DNA from: Lysinibacillus pinottii | Lineage (GTDB): Bacteria; Bacillota; Bacilli; Bacillales_A; Planococcaceae | Direction of reading: 5' to 3' | DNA: 64,000 bases | Assembly: GCF_024753545.1 (NCBI RefSeq) | Contig: NZ_JANTOO010000010.1 | Location: 248,001 to 312,000 of the forward strand | Shown here: positions 1 through 8,301 of the stretch, in pieces | How the letters are laid out: every line of letters begins with the position of its first letter | Position numbering within the stretch: the first letter of the stretch is position 1 | The notes under the pieces: generated by a model | What the model saw: the letters and a program-made list of their open reading frames with translations, nothing else | Databases searched by the model: none | What the model was told of the DNA's origin: nothing | Made by a program: the position numbers and the translations under genes

Positions 1-600
1 TTCTTTTAAAAATGCAAGTGAAGCTGCAATATTTCGCTGGTGGAACTCATCTCCCATAGCAATAGCTTTAGCAATCAATACGTTGACGTTCAAGCCTCCA
101 TCAATTCTTTTTAAGGCTTTACTTAATACGGGACCTAATACATCTTTCATCCAGTGTAAACGATTGATGACTTGCTCATTATAAGCGCCGAAACGTAATA
201 CTGCGCCAATCCCTTCGTTCATTTGACAATACGCTTCGTTACCACTCTCCTTGTTAATAACAACAAGGACTGGCATGTTAGGTGAAGTAATACCACCCAT
301 TGGTCCAACCGCATTCACATGATGACATGGAATGAATTTGATTTTATCGTTTTCAAGTAATTCACGTGCATTCTTTTCGTCTTCTGCCCATCCTTCAAAA
401 AGGATGGCACCAACACAGGAACCTTGCATTGGGTCTGTCATGTTTTCATATTTAATTGGAGGTCCAGCATGTAATAACACGTACTCTTCTAATTCAGGAA
501 TCACAGATTTAGCAGGTACAACATCCGTTAAAAATGGTGCTGCTGCTATGATCTTTTGGATAACGGCTTCGTTCGCTTCATTTATTGTTTTGTATCCCAT
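1..600 (-). CDS. allG: DUF1116 family protein, AllG-like oxamate carbamoyltransferase subunit (partial)
   Basis: The gene starts at ATG 600 and runs off the left edge, so only about 200 N-terminal residues are visible. Sequence such as AGPPIKYENMTDPMQGSCVG and the downstream hydrophilic region match my recollection of the YlbE/DUF1116 family. In enterobacteria FdrA, YlbE and YlbF (AllF, AllG, AllH) together make the oxamate carbamoyltransferase, which converts oxalurate and phosphate to oxamate and carbamoyl phosphate. The start overlaps the fdrA stop by one base (TAATG), so the two are translationally coupled. AllH and a carbamate kinase would be expected further left, outside the window. 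The family call is good; the substrate rests on context. Confidence 0.8.
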   Translation of the reverse strand, partial: MGYKTINEANEAVIQKIIAAAPFLTDVVPAKSVIPELEEYVLLHAGPPIKYENMTDPMQGSCVGAILFEGWAEDEKNARELLENDKIKFIPCHHVNAVGPMGGITSPNMPVLVVINKESGNEAYCQMNEGIGAVLRFGAYNEQVINRLHWMKDVLGPVLSKALKRIDGGLNVNVLIAKAIAMGDEFHQRNIAASLAFLKE

Positions 601-2354
601 TAGATTGTGCCTCCTTCATAATAGTTTAAGAATTGAAGTACTTTCATTAACTTCTCATCGCCACCAGCAATTGGGCGCCAGTTAAATTGAACACACTCTG
701 AGCCACTGTTTTGAACAGCTTCCGTAAAGCTTTTTAGCCCAATATTGATAACGCTAGGTTTCATATTGATGAAGGACATGATTTTCTCATCCACTACTAA
801 GCTTTCTTCTGTATAGTCAAATTTTTGTACATCAGTAATTGGTTGTTCCACTTTACCACCTACAAGTTGGATAGCTGTGCGGACCATTTGATCATTGGTT
901 TTACAAATAATTGCACCACTCTCTTTTAAAATGGCAATTTGTTTATCGTAACCTTGAACGTCCTGTGCTGTACCTACAACCGTTGCAAGCACTGCAAGCT
1001 GACGACCTTCTTGACGTGCATTATCCAAAATACGTTTGATGGTTGGTGCTAGCTCACTAGCCATATCTTCATGACCACCGTTACCGATTACGTTATCAAT
1101 CATAATGACTGCAGTTTCAGGGTCATTCATAGATTTTTCAAGCATTTCGATACGTTTTTCAGGGTCAATCATCGGATGTGGTTTACCTTTTGTATAAACA
1201 TCATCACCTAAATCAATGATTTCATGAGTGTTTGTTTTTAAAACATAGCTTTCGCTTTTCTCTTCAGTCATTGTATCTTTAAAAGCATCTCTCACTAGCA
1301 TAGCCGCTTCAGATGCTAATGTACCACCTGAATAATAACCTTTAATACCAACTTGTGATTCTTTTAATACAACGTTAACATCAGCTGTTGTCGGTTCAAA
1401 ATTCGGTTTATCACCATTTGATAATTGGACAGCTACAACTGCTGCTTCTTCAAGTGTATAAGCATGATAGATGTTCTCTTCTTGATAGGAAGGTTTGTCA
1501 CCTAAAAATAGCGTAACCACTGGTTTATCAATATTTCTTAATAAGTTTAATACTTTGCGTTGTACTTCCTCTGCAGGTGGTTTGGAGATCACTGTAATGA
1601 CTTTTACTTTTGGATCTTGATTTAACGCTTTGATGCTATCTAACATCGTGATAGCACCAACCTCCGTCGATAAATCACGTCCACCTGTTCCAAGAGCATT
1701 TGTAACACCTTTACCATAACGGTCAATAATTGTAGTGACTTCTTGAATCCCTGTACCTGATGCCCCAACAATACCGATATCGCCTTCGTTGACGTTATTT
1801 GTAAAAGCAATGGGGACACCGTGAATAAGGGCAGTACCACAGTCTGGACCCATCACTAATAACCCTTTTTCATGCGCTTTTTGTTTTAGTTTCACTTCGT
1901 CTTCTTTCGAAACATTGTCACTAAACATGAACACATGTAAACCTTCGTTCAATGCGTTTTCCGCTTCCATTGCAGCATATTGACCAGGAATTGAAATTAA
2001 CGCTAAATTTGGATTGTTTGCAAGCTCCATTGCACGTTTCCAGTTATGAGCTTCTTGACCTTTAGACGTATTTTGTGAATCTGAATCACCTTTTAAAGCG
2101 ATTTCTACTTCTTCTTTCACTTCGTCTACTTTTTCTTCCTGCTCTGTATCTACAACGATGACGATATCATTTGGCTTTGCTTTTTCTAATTCATCCGTGC
2201 CTAAGCCAGAAGATTTAAAAATGTCCTTATTCGCTGGTGTTCCCATCATGATCGATACTTTGTTTACACCATCAATTGCAGACAACTTGTTGGATAAAAG
2301 CATTAACACGATGGAGTCTTTATAAGTGTTTTCTTTTATAATTGTGTATAACAT
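600..2354 (-). CDS. fdrA: FdrA/AllF-like acyl-CoA synthetase-fold protein
   Basis: This 584-residue protein has the FdrA layout. An N-terminal ligand-binding part is followed by a CoA-binding / succinyl-CoA-synthetase-like region with GPDCGTALI near residue 170, GASGTGIQE near 200 and GTGGRDLS near 225. A C-terminal flavodoxin-like half carries the MIDNVIGNGGHED segment. FdrA proteins are subunits of the oxamate carbamoyltransferase that ends anaerobic allantoin breakdown and yields carbamoyl phosphate for ATP synthesis. It is the fourth gene of the allC-allE-allD-fdrA-allG operon, with 18 bp to allD upstream and TAATG overlap with allG downstream. The length is slightly above that of the E. 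coli protein. The family call is firm and the substrate follows from the neighbours. Confidence 0.88.
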   Translation of the reverse strand: MLYTIIKENTYKDSIVLMLLSNKLSAIDGVNKVSIMMGTPANKDIFKSSGLGTDELEKAKPNDIVIVVDTEQEEKVDEVKEEVEIALKGDSDSQNTSKGQEAHNWKRAMELANNPNLALISIPGQYAAMEAENALNEGLHVFMFSDNVSKEDEVKLKQKAHEKGLLVMGPDCGTALIHGVPIAFTNNVNEGDIGIVGASGTGIQEVTTIIDRYGKGVTNALGTGGRDLSTEVGAITMLDSIKALNQDPKVKVITVISKPPAEEVQRKVLNLLRNIDKPVVTLFLGDKPSYQEENIYHAYTLEEAAVVAVQLSNGDKPNFEPTTADVNVVLKESQVGIKGYYSGGTLASEAAMLVRDAFKDTMTEEKSESYVLKTNTHEIIDLGDDVYTKGKPHPMIDPEKRIEMLEKSMNDPETAVIMIDNVIGNGGHEDMASELAPTIKRILDNARQEGRQLAVLATVVGTAQDVQGYDKQIAILKESGAIICKTNDQMVRTAIQLVGGKVEQPITDVQKFDYTEESLVVDEKIMSFINMKPSVINIGLKSFTEAVQNSGSECVQFNWRPIAGGDEKLMKVLQFLNYYEGGTI

Positions 2355-2372
2355 GATGATCCTCCAATTTTA

Positions 2373-3422
2373 TTATTCTGCAAATCTATTTTTTCCATGA
2401 TAACGATCGTAATGAACGTCGTCTGACACAAGATAGTTGTAAATGTCGTCTACGATTTCAATACCTTCCTTATCATATTCCTTACTTCTTAATATACCGC
2501 GTTCACCTGGATAATAAATTTCTCCATAGCCCTCTGCCGCAGGCTGTGCTTTTAATTCATTGAGCATAGTTGTAATTTGTAGCTTGAAAGCATCCAAATC
2601 TGTGAAATAGGCAGGGTTAATGACGATATGAATTTGACCTAAATCGCGTCCTTTAGTTAAGTCTTGATACATAGAAGATACATGGATACCATGTGGGACT
2701 CCTAGAAGACTACCTGATAAAATATCTACCATCATCATCAAGCCGTATCCTTTTGGACCTGCAATTGGTAGGAGTGCATGAACATCTCTTGCATTCGTTG
2801 TAGGTGCACCAGTAGCATCCACAGCCCATGTGTCTGGAATCGATGCATTTTTACTTCTTGCATCTAAGATTTTGCCCCATGCTTGGACAGTAGTCGCCAT
2901 ATCAAATGTAATGATGCGGTCATCAGCAGATGGTGCACTATAAGCAATTGGGTTTGTCCCAAAATAAGGTTCAGTTCCGCCAAACGGTACGACCATTGGA
3001 TCTGATTGACACATACTTAGAGCAACCATATCTTGTTCTGCTGCCATTTCAACAAAGTAACCTAAAGCACCACTATGTGAGATATTTTTCATACCAACAA
3101 CGGCAACACCTGATTTTTTAGCCATTTCAATCGCTTTTTCCATCGCTTGTTTTGCTATTTGGTGACCTGGACCATTATCCCCATTAAAGATCGCAGATGC
3201 TGGTCCTGTTTGTTCAAATGTGTAGTTGGGATTGTTTGTAATCCCGCCTTTTGCAATTCGTTCAGAATAGTATTCAACACGTACAGCACCATGTGAATGA
3301 ATACCTCTATGATCAGCGTATGTTAATACGTCTGCAACATCATGTGCCGCTCCTTCATTTAATCCAGCTTTTATAAACTTTTGCTTCATTAAATTAAATA
3401 GTTCTTCTTTAGATACACGCAT
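2373..3422 (-). CDS. allD: Ureidoglycolate dehydrogenase, Ldh2/MDH2 family
   Basis: The 349-residue protein belongs to the Ldh2/malate-L-lactate dehydrogenase-2 family. RGIHSHG near residue 40 and NISHSGALGYF near 113 hold the conserved histidines, and FGTNPIAYSAP and PKGYGLMMMVDILSG are further signatures. AllD oxidises ureidoglycolate to oxalurate with NAD(P). The specific call rests on position: it sits between allE and fdrA, so its product would be the FdrA/AllG substrate. The start is ATG 3422, preceded by GAGGAG-type bases. About 130 bp separate it from allE, enough for an internal promoter, though none is obvious. A malate or sulfolactate dehydrogenase of the same family is the alternative if context is ignored. 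Confidence 0.87.
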   Translation of the reverse strand: MRVSKEELFNLMKQKFIKAGLNEGAAHDVADVLTYADHRGIHSHGAVRVEYYSERIAKGGITNNPNYTFEQTGPASAIFNGDNGPGHQIAKQAMEKAIEMAKKSGVAVVGMKNISHSGALGYFVEMAAEQDMVALSMCQSDPMVVPFGGTEPYFGTNPIAYSAPSADDRIITFDMATTVQAWGKILDARSKNASIPDTWAVDATGAPTTNARDVHALLPIAGPKGYGLMMMVDILSGSLLGVPHGIHVSSMYQDLTKGRDLGQIHIVINPAYFTDLDAFKLQITTMLNELKAQPAAEGYGEIYYPGERGILRSKEYDKEGIEIVDDIYNYLVSDDVHYDRYHGKNRFAE

Positions 3423-3554
3423 CTTGTTTACTCCTCATTTAATTAATATTTTGTTTCACATTCTGAATAATCAGAATTTTATTTTAGAAATTTTTTTGTA
3501 ACTAAGATGCCTAATTTATCTTTGGTTCACTATCGGAGATAATAGACTCCCTTT

Positions 3555-4358
3555 TTATAAATCAATATCTCTATTTGCATCTTTAGAATAAATGTATGAG
3601 AATGGTTCATCTAAACCAATTGCATAGGTTGCTTGTGGTACATAAGCGCCCATAAAGATATAATCACCTTTATCAACCGGCATCCATTCATTGTCTAAGT
3701 TGTACATGCCTCGCCCGCTTAAAACATAAGCGCCGTGTTCTTGAACGTGTGTTTCAATGTAACCATGTGAAGCACCTGGTTTGAATGAAAGAATATGAAT
3801 GTTCATATCATAGCCAATTTCTTTTGGTAATAAGTCTTGAATTAATACTTCTTTCATACCTTCATATGCCTCTTGTTCGATGTCGTGCACATTACCTGTA
3901 ACGACTTCTGGCGTAAACCCTTTAAGAGGTTGTCCTTTAAGAGGTTGATAACGTTTTTTGTATAAGAATAAACGGCTATCTTCACCGTTATTATTATTTT
4001 CAAAAGTTAACTGTAAGTGTGGAGGCACATATAAATACCCACCTTCAGTTAATTCGTATTTTTTACCATCTGCAAAAGCATTGATTTTGCCATAAACAAC
4101 GTATACAAAAGATTGAATACCATCACCAGCGAAGCCCGCTTTGTTTCCACCTTGGTTTTTTACTGTTACTAAGTAATCTACAAATCTTGCACCTAAACGA
4201 GGGGACCCTAAAATTGTGACGTCACAATCTTTGAAGCCAGGTACAACATTATTAACTAGGCCATCTGGTGTGATTACCGCATAATTGTCTTTTTTAATGA
4301 CAGAACGTGTTTCTAATAAACCTTCTCTGTATCCTTGAACTTGATTTAAGTAACCCAT
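3555..4358 (-). CDS. allE: (S)-ureidoglycine aminohydrolase, bicupin
   Basis: The 267-residue protein has two cupin repeats, roughly residues 60-130 and 180-255. The second repeat has HILSFKPGASHGYIETHVQEHGAYV-type metal-ligand spacing (His, His, Glu-like positions) and closes with GDYIFMGAYVPQ. This is the arrangement of YlbA/UGlyAH, which releases ammonia from S-ureidoglycine to give S-ureidoglycolate. It is placed between allC, whose product is ureidoglycine, and allD, which uses ureidoglycolate, so gene order follows the pathway. Spacing to allC is 27 bp. The ATG at 4358 is preceded by AAAGGAG. Confidence 0.9.
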   Translation of the reverse strand: MGYLNQVQGYREGLLETRSVIKKDNYAVITPDGLVNNVVPGFKDCDVTILGSPRLGARFVDYLVTVKNQGGNKAGFAGDGIQSFVYVVYGKINAFADGKKYELTEGGYLYVPPHLQLTFENNNNGEDSRLFLYKKRYQPLKGQPLKGFTPEVVTGNVHDIEQEAYEGMKEVLIQDLLPKEIGYDMNIHILSFKPGASHGYIETHVQEHGAYVLSGRGMYNLDNEWMPVDKGDYIFMGAYVPQATYAIGLDEPFSYIYSKDANRDIDL

Positions 4359-4385
4359 AAGTATCTGGCTCCTTTTTCATTATTT

Positions 4386-5615
4386 TTATTCTTTGTATGC
4401 TAGTTCATAAAGTACATCACTTAATACTTCAATACCTTTAACAAGGTCTTCTATCTTCGTTTCTTCACTAATGTTGTGACTAATTCCACCAATAGAAGGT
4501 ACAAATAACATTGCCGTTGGAACATATTGTGCAAAGATTTGTGAGTCATGTCCTGCACCAGATGGCATCACTTTATATTGATTCCCTACATTGTTCTTTG
4601 CTGCTTGCTCAATGATTTGAACAATTTTTTTGTCCATCAATGTTGGTGCTTCATCCATCCATAAATTAATGTCATAAGTCATGCTATTTGCTTCAGCGAC
4701 TAATTTAATTTTGTCTTCGATTTCTACTGCAAAATCATTTAATATTTGCTGATCAATATGACGACAGTCTACTGAGAACGTAATTTCACCAGGAACTACA
4801 TTTACTGTGTTTGGTACAAGTGTGATATGACCAAACGTTAATACAAGTGGTTCCCCAATTTCTCTAGCACGTTTTGTTAAATTTGAGACAATTTCACTAT
4901 AGGCAACAACTGTATCGCGACGTAATGACATTGGCGTAGTACCAGCGTGGTTTGCTTCACCTTTTAAATTGATCGTGAAGCGTTTTTGACCAACGATGCC
5001 ATTAACAACACCGATTGTTTTGTTTTCCGTCTCTAGCACTTTGCCTTGTTCAATATGAATTTCAACAAATGCTTTGATGTCATTACGAACGTCAGTAGTT
5101 TTACGATAATCAAAGCCTGATTTACGCATCGCGTCTTCGAACTTAATGCCCTCAGCATCTGCAATTGTGTCAACATCCGATTTTTTAGCTAAGTTAAAGA
5201 AGTTTTTGCTACCCCAGAATGTGTAAGGGAATCGACTGCCTTCTTCTTCTGCAAGAGATAATACTTCTAATGAGCGTAGTGGTTGGCCGTGTTTAGCTTT
5301 TAAATATTTCACAGCCACTAGTGCAGCTAAGATACCGAATTGGCCATCTAGATGACCGCCTTCAACTACTGTGTCGATATGTGATCCTGTTAAAATGGTT
5401 TCTTCCGGATATTTACTGCCAACCAGACGCCCAGTTAAGTTCCCGATATCGTCAAAGCTTGCTTCTAATCCTTCTTCTTTGAATGTTTTTTCCAGTTCAC
5501 GAACTGCATCATTCCATTCTTGAGAATATAAAAGGCGTGTAATTCCACCTTGTTCTAAGCCACCAAAACCTGTAAATTTCTTATCTAACATTTCAAAAGT
5601 TGATTGAATATCCAT
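4386..5615 (-). CDS. allC: Allantoate amidohydrolase, M20 metallopeptidase family
   Basis: The 409-residue protein is of the M20 amidase/carbamoylase subfamily. Metal ligands are visible in GSHIDTVVEGGHLDGQFG (His and bridging Asp), AEEEGSRFPY (Glu pair), VEIHIEQGKVLE (His) and the C-terminal SGAGHDSQ / ISHNISE motifs. AllC hydrolyses allantoate to ureidoglycine, CO2 and ammonia. It is first in the leftward ureide operon. A perfect 7-3-7 palindrome lies about 55-70 bp upstream and could be the regulator site. N-carbamoyl-L-amino-acid hydrolase is the closest alternative from sequence alone, but the allE/allD neighbours favour AllC. No allantoinase (AllB) is present in this window. Confidence 0.9.
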   Translation of the reverse strand: MDIQSTFEMLDKKFTGFGGLEQGGITRLLYSQEWNDAVRELEKTFKEEGLEASFDDIGNLTGRLVGSKYPEETILTGSHIDTVVEGGHLDGQFGILAALVAVKYLKAKHGQPLRSLEVLSLAEEEGSRFPYTFWGSKNFFNLAKKSDVDTIADAEGIKFEDAMRKSGFDYRKTTDVRNDIKAFVEIHIEQGKVLETENKTIGVVNGIVGQKRFTINLKGEANHAGTTPMSLRRDTVVAYSEIVSNLTKRAREIGEPLVLTFGHITLVPNTVNVVPGEITFSVDCRHIDQQILNDFAVEIEDKIKLVAEANSMTYDINLWMDEAPTLMDKKIVQIIEQAAKNNVGNQYKVMPSGAGHDSQIFAQYVPTAMLFVPSIGGISHNISEETKIEDLVKGIEVLSDVLYELAYKE

Positions 5616-5669
5616 ACCTCTTTCACTCCTTCCTTCTACACTTTTATTATAGGTCCTCCCCCATAACCA

Positions 5670-5686
5670 TTCATTGACACAATGAA
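5670..5686. promoter_or_regulatory. Perfect palindrome upstream of allC, candidate operator
   Basis: TTCATTG-ACA-CAATGAA is a perfect 7-3-7 inverted repeat, 55-71 bp upstream of the allC start. The neighbouring pucR gene encodes the natural candidate binder, but the motif does not look like the published B. subtilis PucR box, so the assignment is inference. Confidence 0.45.
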
Positions 5687-5848
5687 CAATAATGGATAGT
5701 CTTTTTATGCACTTTAGACAAATAGATATGGATAAGGAGCAAGTAGCTGTCGGAGTAAAAAAGAACGCTTTTTGCTATCGATTATGGAAAGGCTTTAAGA
5801 CGGGGTATGAGTGGAGTAAATCATCCATTCTATCCTTACTAAAAAACA

Positions 5849-5877
5849 AAAACCACATAGTAAATCTATGTGGTATA
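5849..5877. other. Short hairpin between allC and the lactate permease relic
   Basis: ACCACATAG and CTATGTGGT are inverted around a short AT-rich loop. It could end a transcript or be a relic of one. The surrounding 5,690-5,940 stretch holds no gene I recognise. Confidence 0.3.
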
Positions 5878-5946
5878 GTCCCTATTAAAATGATTAAAGG
5901 ATAAATCATGAACCTTACAAATAGGAGCAAGCCAGTTATATCGTAT

Positions 5947-6265
5947 TGGCTATTGAAAGGTTTTTGACTCATCCCCGGTTTGATGAACGGCTGCTGCTGC
6001 AATCGGGATAGATTGTGTAGAAATCACTTTTGCTTTGCTTCCCCCAGCAGTGTTAGCTGCTATACGCGAGATGCCAATCTGCGTCCCAGTAAGTGCCTGT
6101 AAGCTTTCGAATAGTGCATGATTATTTACAACCGATTCCGTTAGAAAGACACCCATCCATCCTAATACTGGACTAACAAATGGGGAGAATTCATCCGTTT
6201 TGGCAGGTCGGGTGCTAGAGAAGTGCTAAGCCCAGAGAAGTCAGAAAGATTGGCAAAAGTCATTA
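5947..6265 (-). pseudogene. Remnant of an L-lactate permease (LctP family) C-terminus
   Basis: Read leftward, the sequence gives MTFANLSDFSGLSTSLAPDL, then after a one-base frame change TDEFSPFVSPVLGWMGVFL, ESVVNNHALFESLQ, and AANTAGGSKAKVISTQSI followed by AAAAVHQTGDESKTFQ and a stop. This is the well-known LctP tail (pore motif GSDTSSNALF, then the AANTSGG.. and ISPQSIAVA region). Only roughly 100 of about 540 residues remain, there is a frameshift, and the key GSDTSSN stretch has degenerated to ESVVNN. It is clearly a decayed gene, stranded between allC and pucR. Confidence 0.75.
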
Positions 6266-6436
6266 ATAGTACGATTGTAAGATTCCTCCTTTACTATTTC
6301 GAAATAAAGAATTATACGTATATTAACCTTCAAAAATAGTATACAATCAGAGTGATAGGTTATCCTTGTAGCGTTTTACAAATATATTTCTTATTATTTT
6401 GGTCTTTTTCTAACAAATATAAAGGAGATGATCCTT

Positions 6437-8050
6437 ATGACAACATTAAAAGAAATCATGTCTGTCCAACAATTTTCTGATTTAACATTATTAAATGATG
6501 AGGGAGATTTAGATAGAGAAGTAGAAATGGTCGATATTACGGAAACACCAGATATTAAAAATTTCACAGCACCTCATTCATTTATCGTCACTACGGGTAT
6601 GTGTTATCAACACGACCAATCCGGATTAAAGGATCTCATTCTAGAATTAAATGATATACAAGTTGCTGGCATAGGCGTTAAATTATCGCGTTTTTTAGAA
6701 AAAATTGATGATGAAGTAATAGAATTTGCAAACAAGTTAAAATTCCCCATTATTAGAATCCCTGATAGTTGGAATCTCGGATCCATTACACATCATATAT
6801 CATCCTATATCTTGGATGAAGAAACTGAAAAGTTATATTTTGCATTAGATATCCAACAAGAATTAAATACTATGCTGATGAGAGGTTTGAGCTTGGAAAT
6901 GATGATTGAACGAATGAGCAGACTTCTTAGAGTCCCTGTGATGCTCTTAAATCCTTTTCATCAAATTAAAACGATGAGCCATCACTTCCAAGAACAATCA
7001 GAGCAAATTCAAAAAAATCTTAGTTACTTCAAAAGATGTGTTAATTCCAAGCAAATTTCACCTAATAATAAAGCATCTTTCCAAGAGGAGCATATTATAT
7101 TTGAAGTTCCAGCATTTAAATATTTCCCGTATTATTTGATGGTTTCAAATGTTAATACGCTCACCTATCCATTTAGTTTGCTTGCCATAGAACAAGCCGT
7201 CAATACACTCAGTCTCGCCATTTATAAAAACAGTAAAATCAAAGAAGCGGAACAACAAGATGTCAACCGATTTTTCGAAACATTGATGTCTGAGCATCCT
7301 GATAATCTTATTTCAGTCAAACAGCACCCTGAGTTTTTAAAAAAGCACCATATTCACCCATCCAATTTCTATCAAGTAATCGTTTGTGCGATTGATCAAG
7401 AAAGGGATGTGGAAAATAATATCTATTTGAATGAACGTTATCAAATGACTTTTGAGTGGCTAACACATAAATTTACTGACATTGATCCTTCTATCAGTGT
7501 TTATAGGTCTCCAGGTAATCATCGATTTACGATCCTATTACAAACTAAACATCAATATTATTTAGATTACTGCAAATATATCCAAAAAGAGTATCATAAA
7601 CTTTTTAATAGTACACTGTCATTCGGTATTGGTAATGAAGTGACTGAATTCTCACAGTTACCACTCTCTTATTTTGAAGCGAATGAAGCTTTTGATCATA
7701 AGTCTGAAAGTAGTAAAGTGGAATTTATTGAACTCTATAAATCTAAAAGTGTAGAAGAATTGTTACAACTCATTCCAGCCAATAAATTAAAACCGTTTAT
7801 CACGTACACACTAGGTTCATTAGCCTATCCAAAATCGACAAAAGAAAAAGAACTAAAGCATACATTGAAAATCTATTTGGCGAATCATTGTGATCTGACA
7901 AAGACCTCTGAAGATATATTTATTCATCGGAATACAGTAAAATATCGTATTAAAAAATGTGAAGAGATTTTAGGTCAGTCTATCGAATCGCCTGATATTT
8001 CATTGGATCTACGATTAGCATTATTTGCCTCAGAGAAAGTAAATTTTTAA
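6437..8050 (+). CDS. pucR: PucR family transcriptional regulator
   Basis: The protein has the N-terminal purine-catabolism (PucR) domain, about residues 5-130, beginning TTLKEIMSVQQF. A GGDEF-like middle region follows, and then a C-terminal helix-turn-helix of the PucR/CdaR type (DIFIHRNTVKYRIKKCEEI). I place the start at ATG 6437 because AAAGGAG at 6421-6427 lies 9 bp before it; the ATG at 6428 is inside that site. Proteins of this class switch on purine and ureide degradation genes in response to pathway metabolites. It points away from the allC operon across the lactate permease relic, a usual arrangement for a local regulator. Symbol by family, not by proven orthology. Confidence 0.85.
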   Translation: MTTLKEIMSVQQFSDLTLLNDEGDLDREVEMVDITETPDIKNFTAPHSFIVTTGMCYQHDQSGLKDLILELNDIQVAGIGVKLSRFLEKIDDEVIEFANKLKFPIIRIPDSWNLGSITHHISSYILDEETEKLYFALDIQQELNTMLMRGLSLEMMIERMSRLLRVPVMLLNPFHQIKTMSHHFQEQSEQIQKNLSYFKRCVNSKQISPNNKASFQEEHIIFEVPAFKYFPYYLMVSNVNTLTYPFSLLAIEQAVNTLSLAIYKNSKIKEAEQQDVNRFFETLMSEHPDNLISVKQHPEFLKKHHIHPSNFYQVIVCAIDQERDVENNIYLNERYQMTFEWLTHKFTDIDPSISVYRSPGNHRFTILLQTKHQYYLDYCKYIQKEYHKLFNSTLSFGIGNEVTEFSQLPLSYFEANEAFDHKSESSKVEFIELYKSKSVEELLQLIPANKLKPFITYTLGSLAYPKSTKEKELKHTLKIYLANHCDLTKTSEDIFIHRNTVKYRIKKCEEILGQSIESPDISLDLRLALFASEKVNF

Positions 8051-8058
8051 ACTTAAAA

Positions 8059-8105
8059 ATCCCGCTAAAAAGCTGTTATGAATGCTTTTTAGCGGGATTC
8101 TTTTT
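8059..8105. terminator. Terminator after pucR
   Basis: AATCCCGCTAAAAAGC and GCTTTTTAGCGGGATT form a 16-bp perfect stem followed by TTCTTTTT. It lies 9 bp past the pucR stop. The 150 bp that follow hold nothing I recognise. Confidence 0.85.
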
Positions 8106-8250
8106 ACCTATTTTACCATTCAATGTAGCAGCTCCTACTCAAGCTATTATCAATAAACCGACACGCTTATTCGATTGAATCCACATTTAAATGAAGCTGC
8201 TTTCACAACGGTTCCACGAGCATCGTTGCTTTTAGGCAGCAATAACAAAA

Positions 8251-8297
8251 CTACCTATCAGCGGGAGATGTATTAAATCTCCGCTAATAGGTAGCTT
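8251..8297. terminator. Terminator of the leftward MFS gene
   Basis: CTACCTAT..AGCGG and CCGCTAATAGGTAG form a long imperfect stem just past the MFS stop. In the leftward direction it is followed by TTTTG. Confidence 0.7.
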
Positions 8298-8301
8298 TAC
8301 T

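Noticed and set aside
332..685. 117-codon open frame on the + strand over allG/fdrA
   Set aside because: Opposite-strand shadow of two clearly conserved genes; no RBS.
5692..5904. 70-codon open frame upstream of the lactate permease relic
   Set aside because: No RBS, no recognisable sequence, and it covers a hairpin and the presumed allC promoter side.
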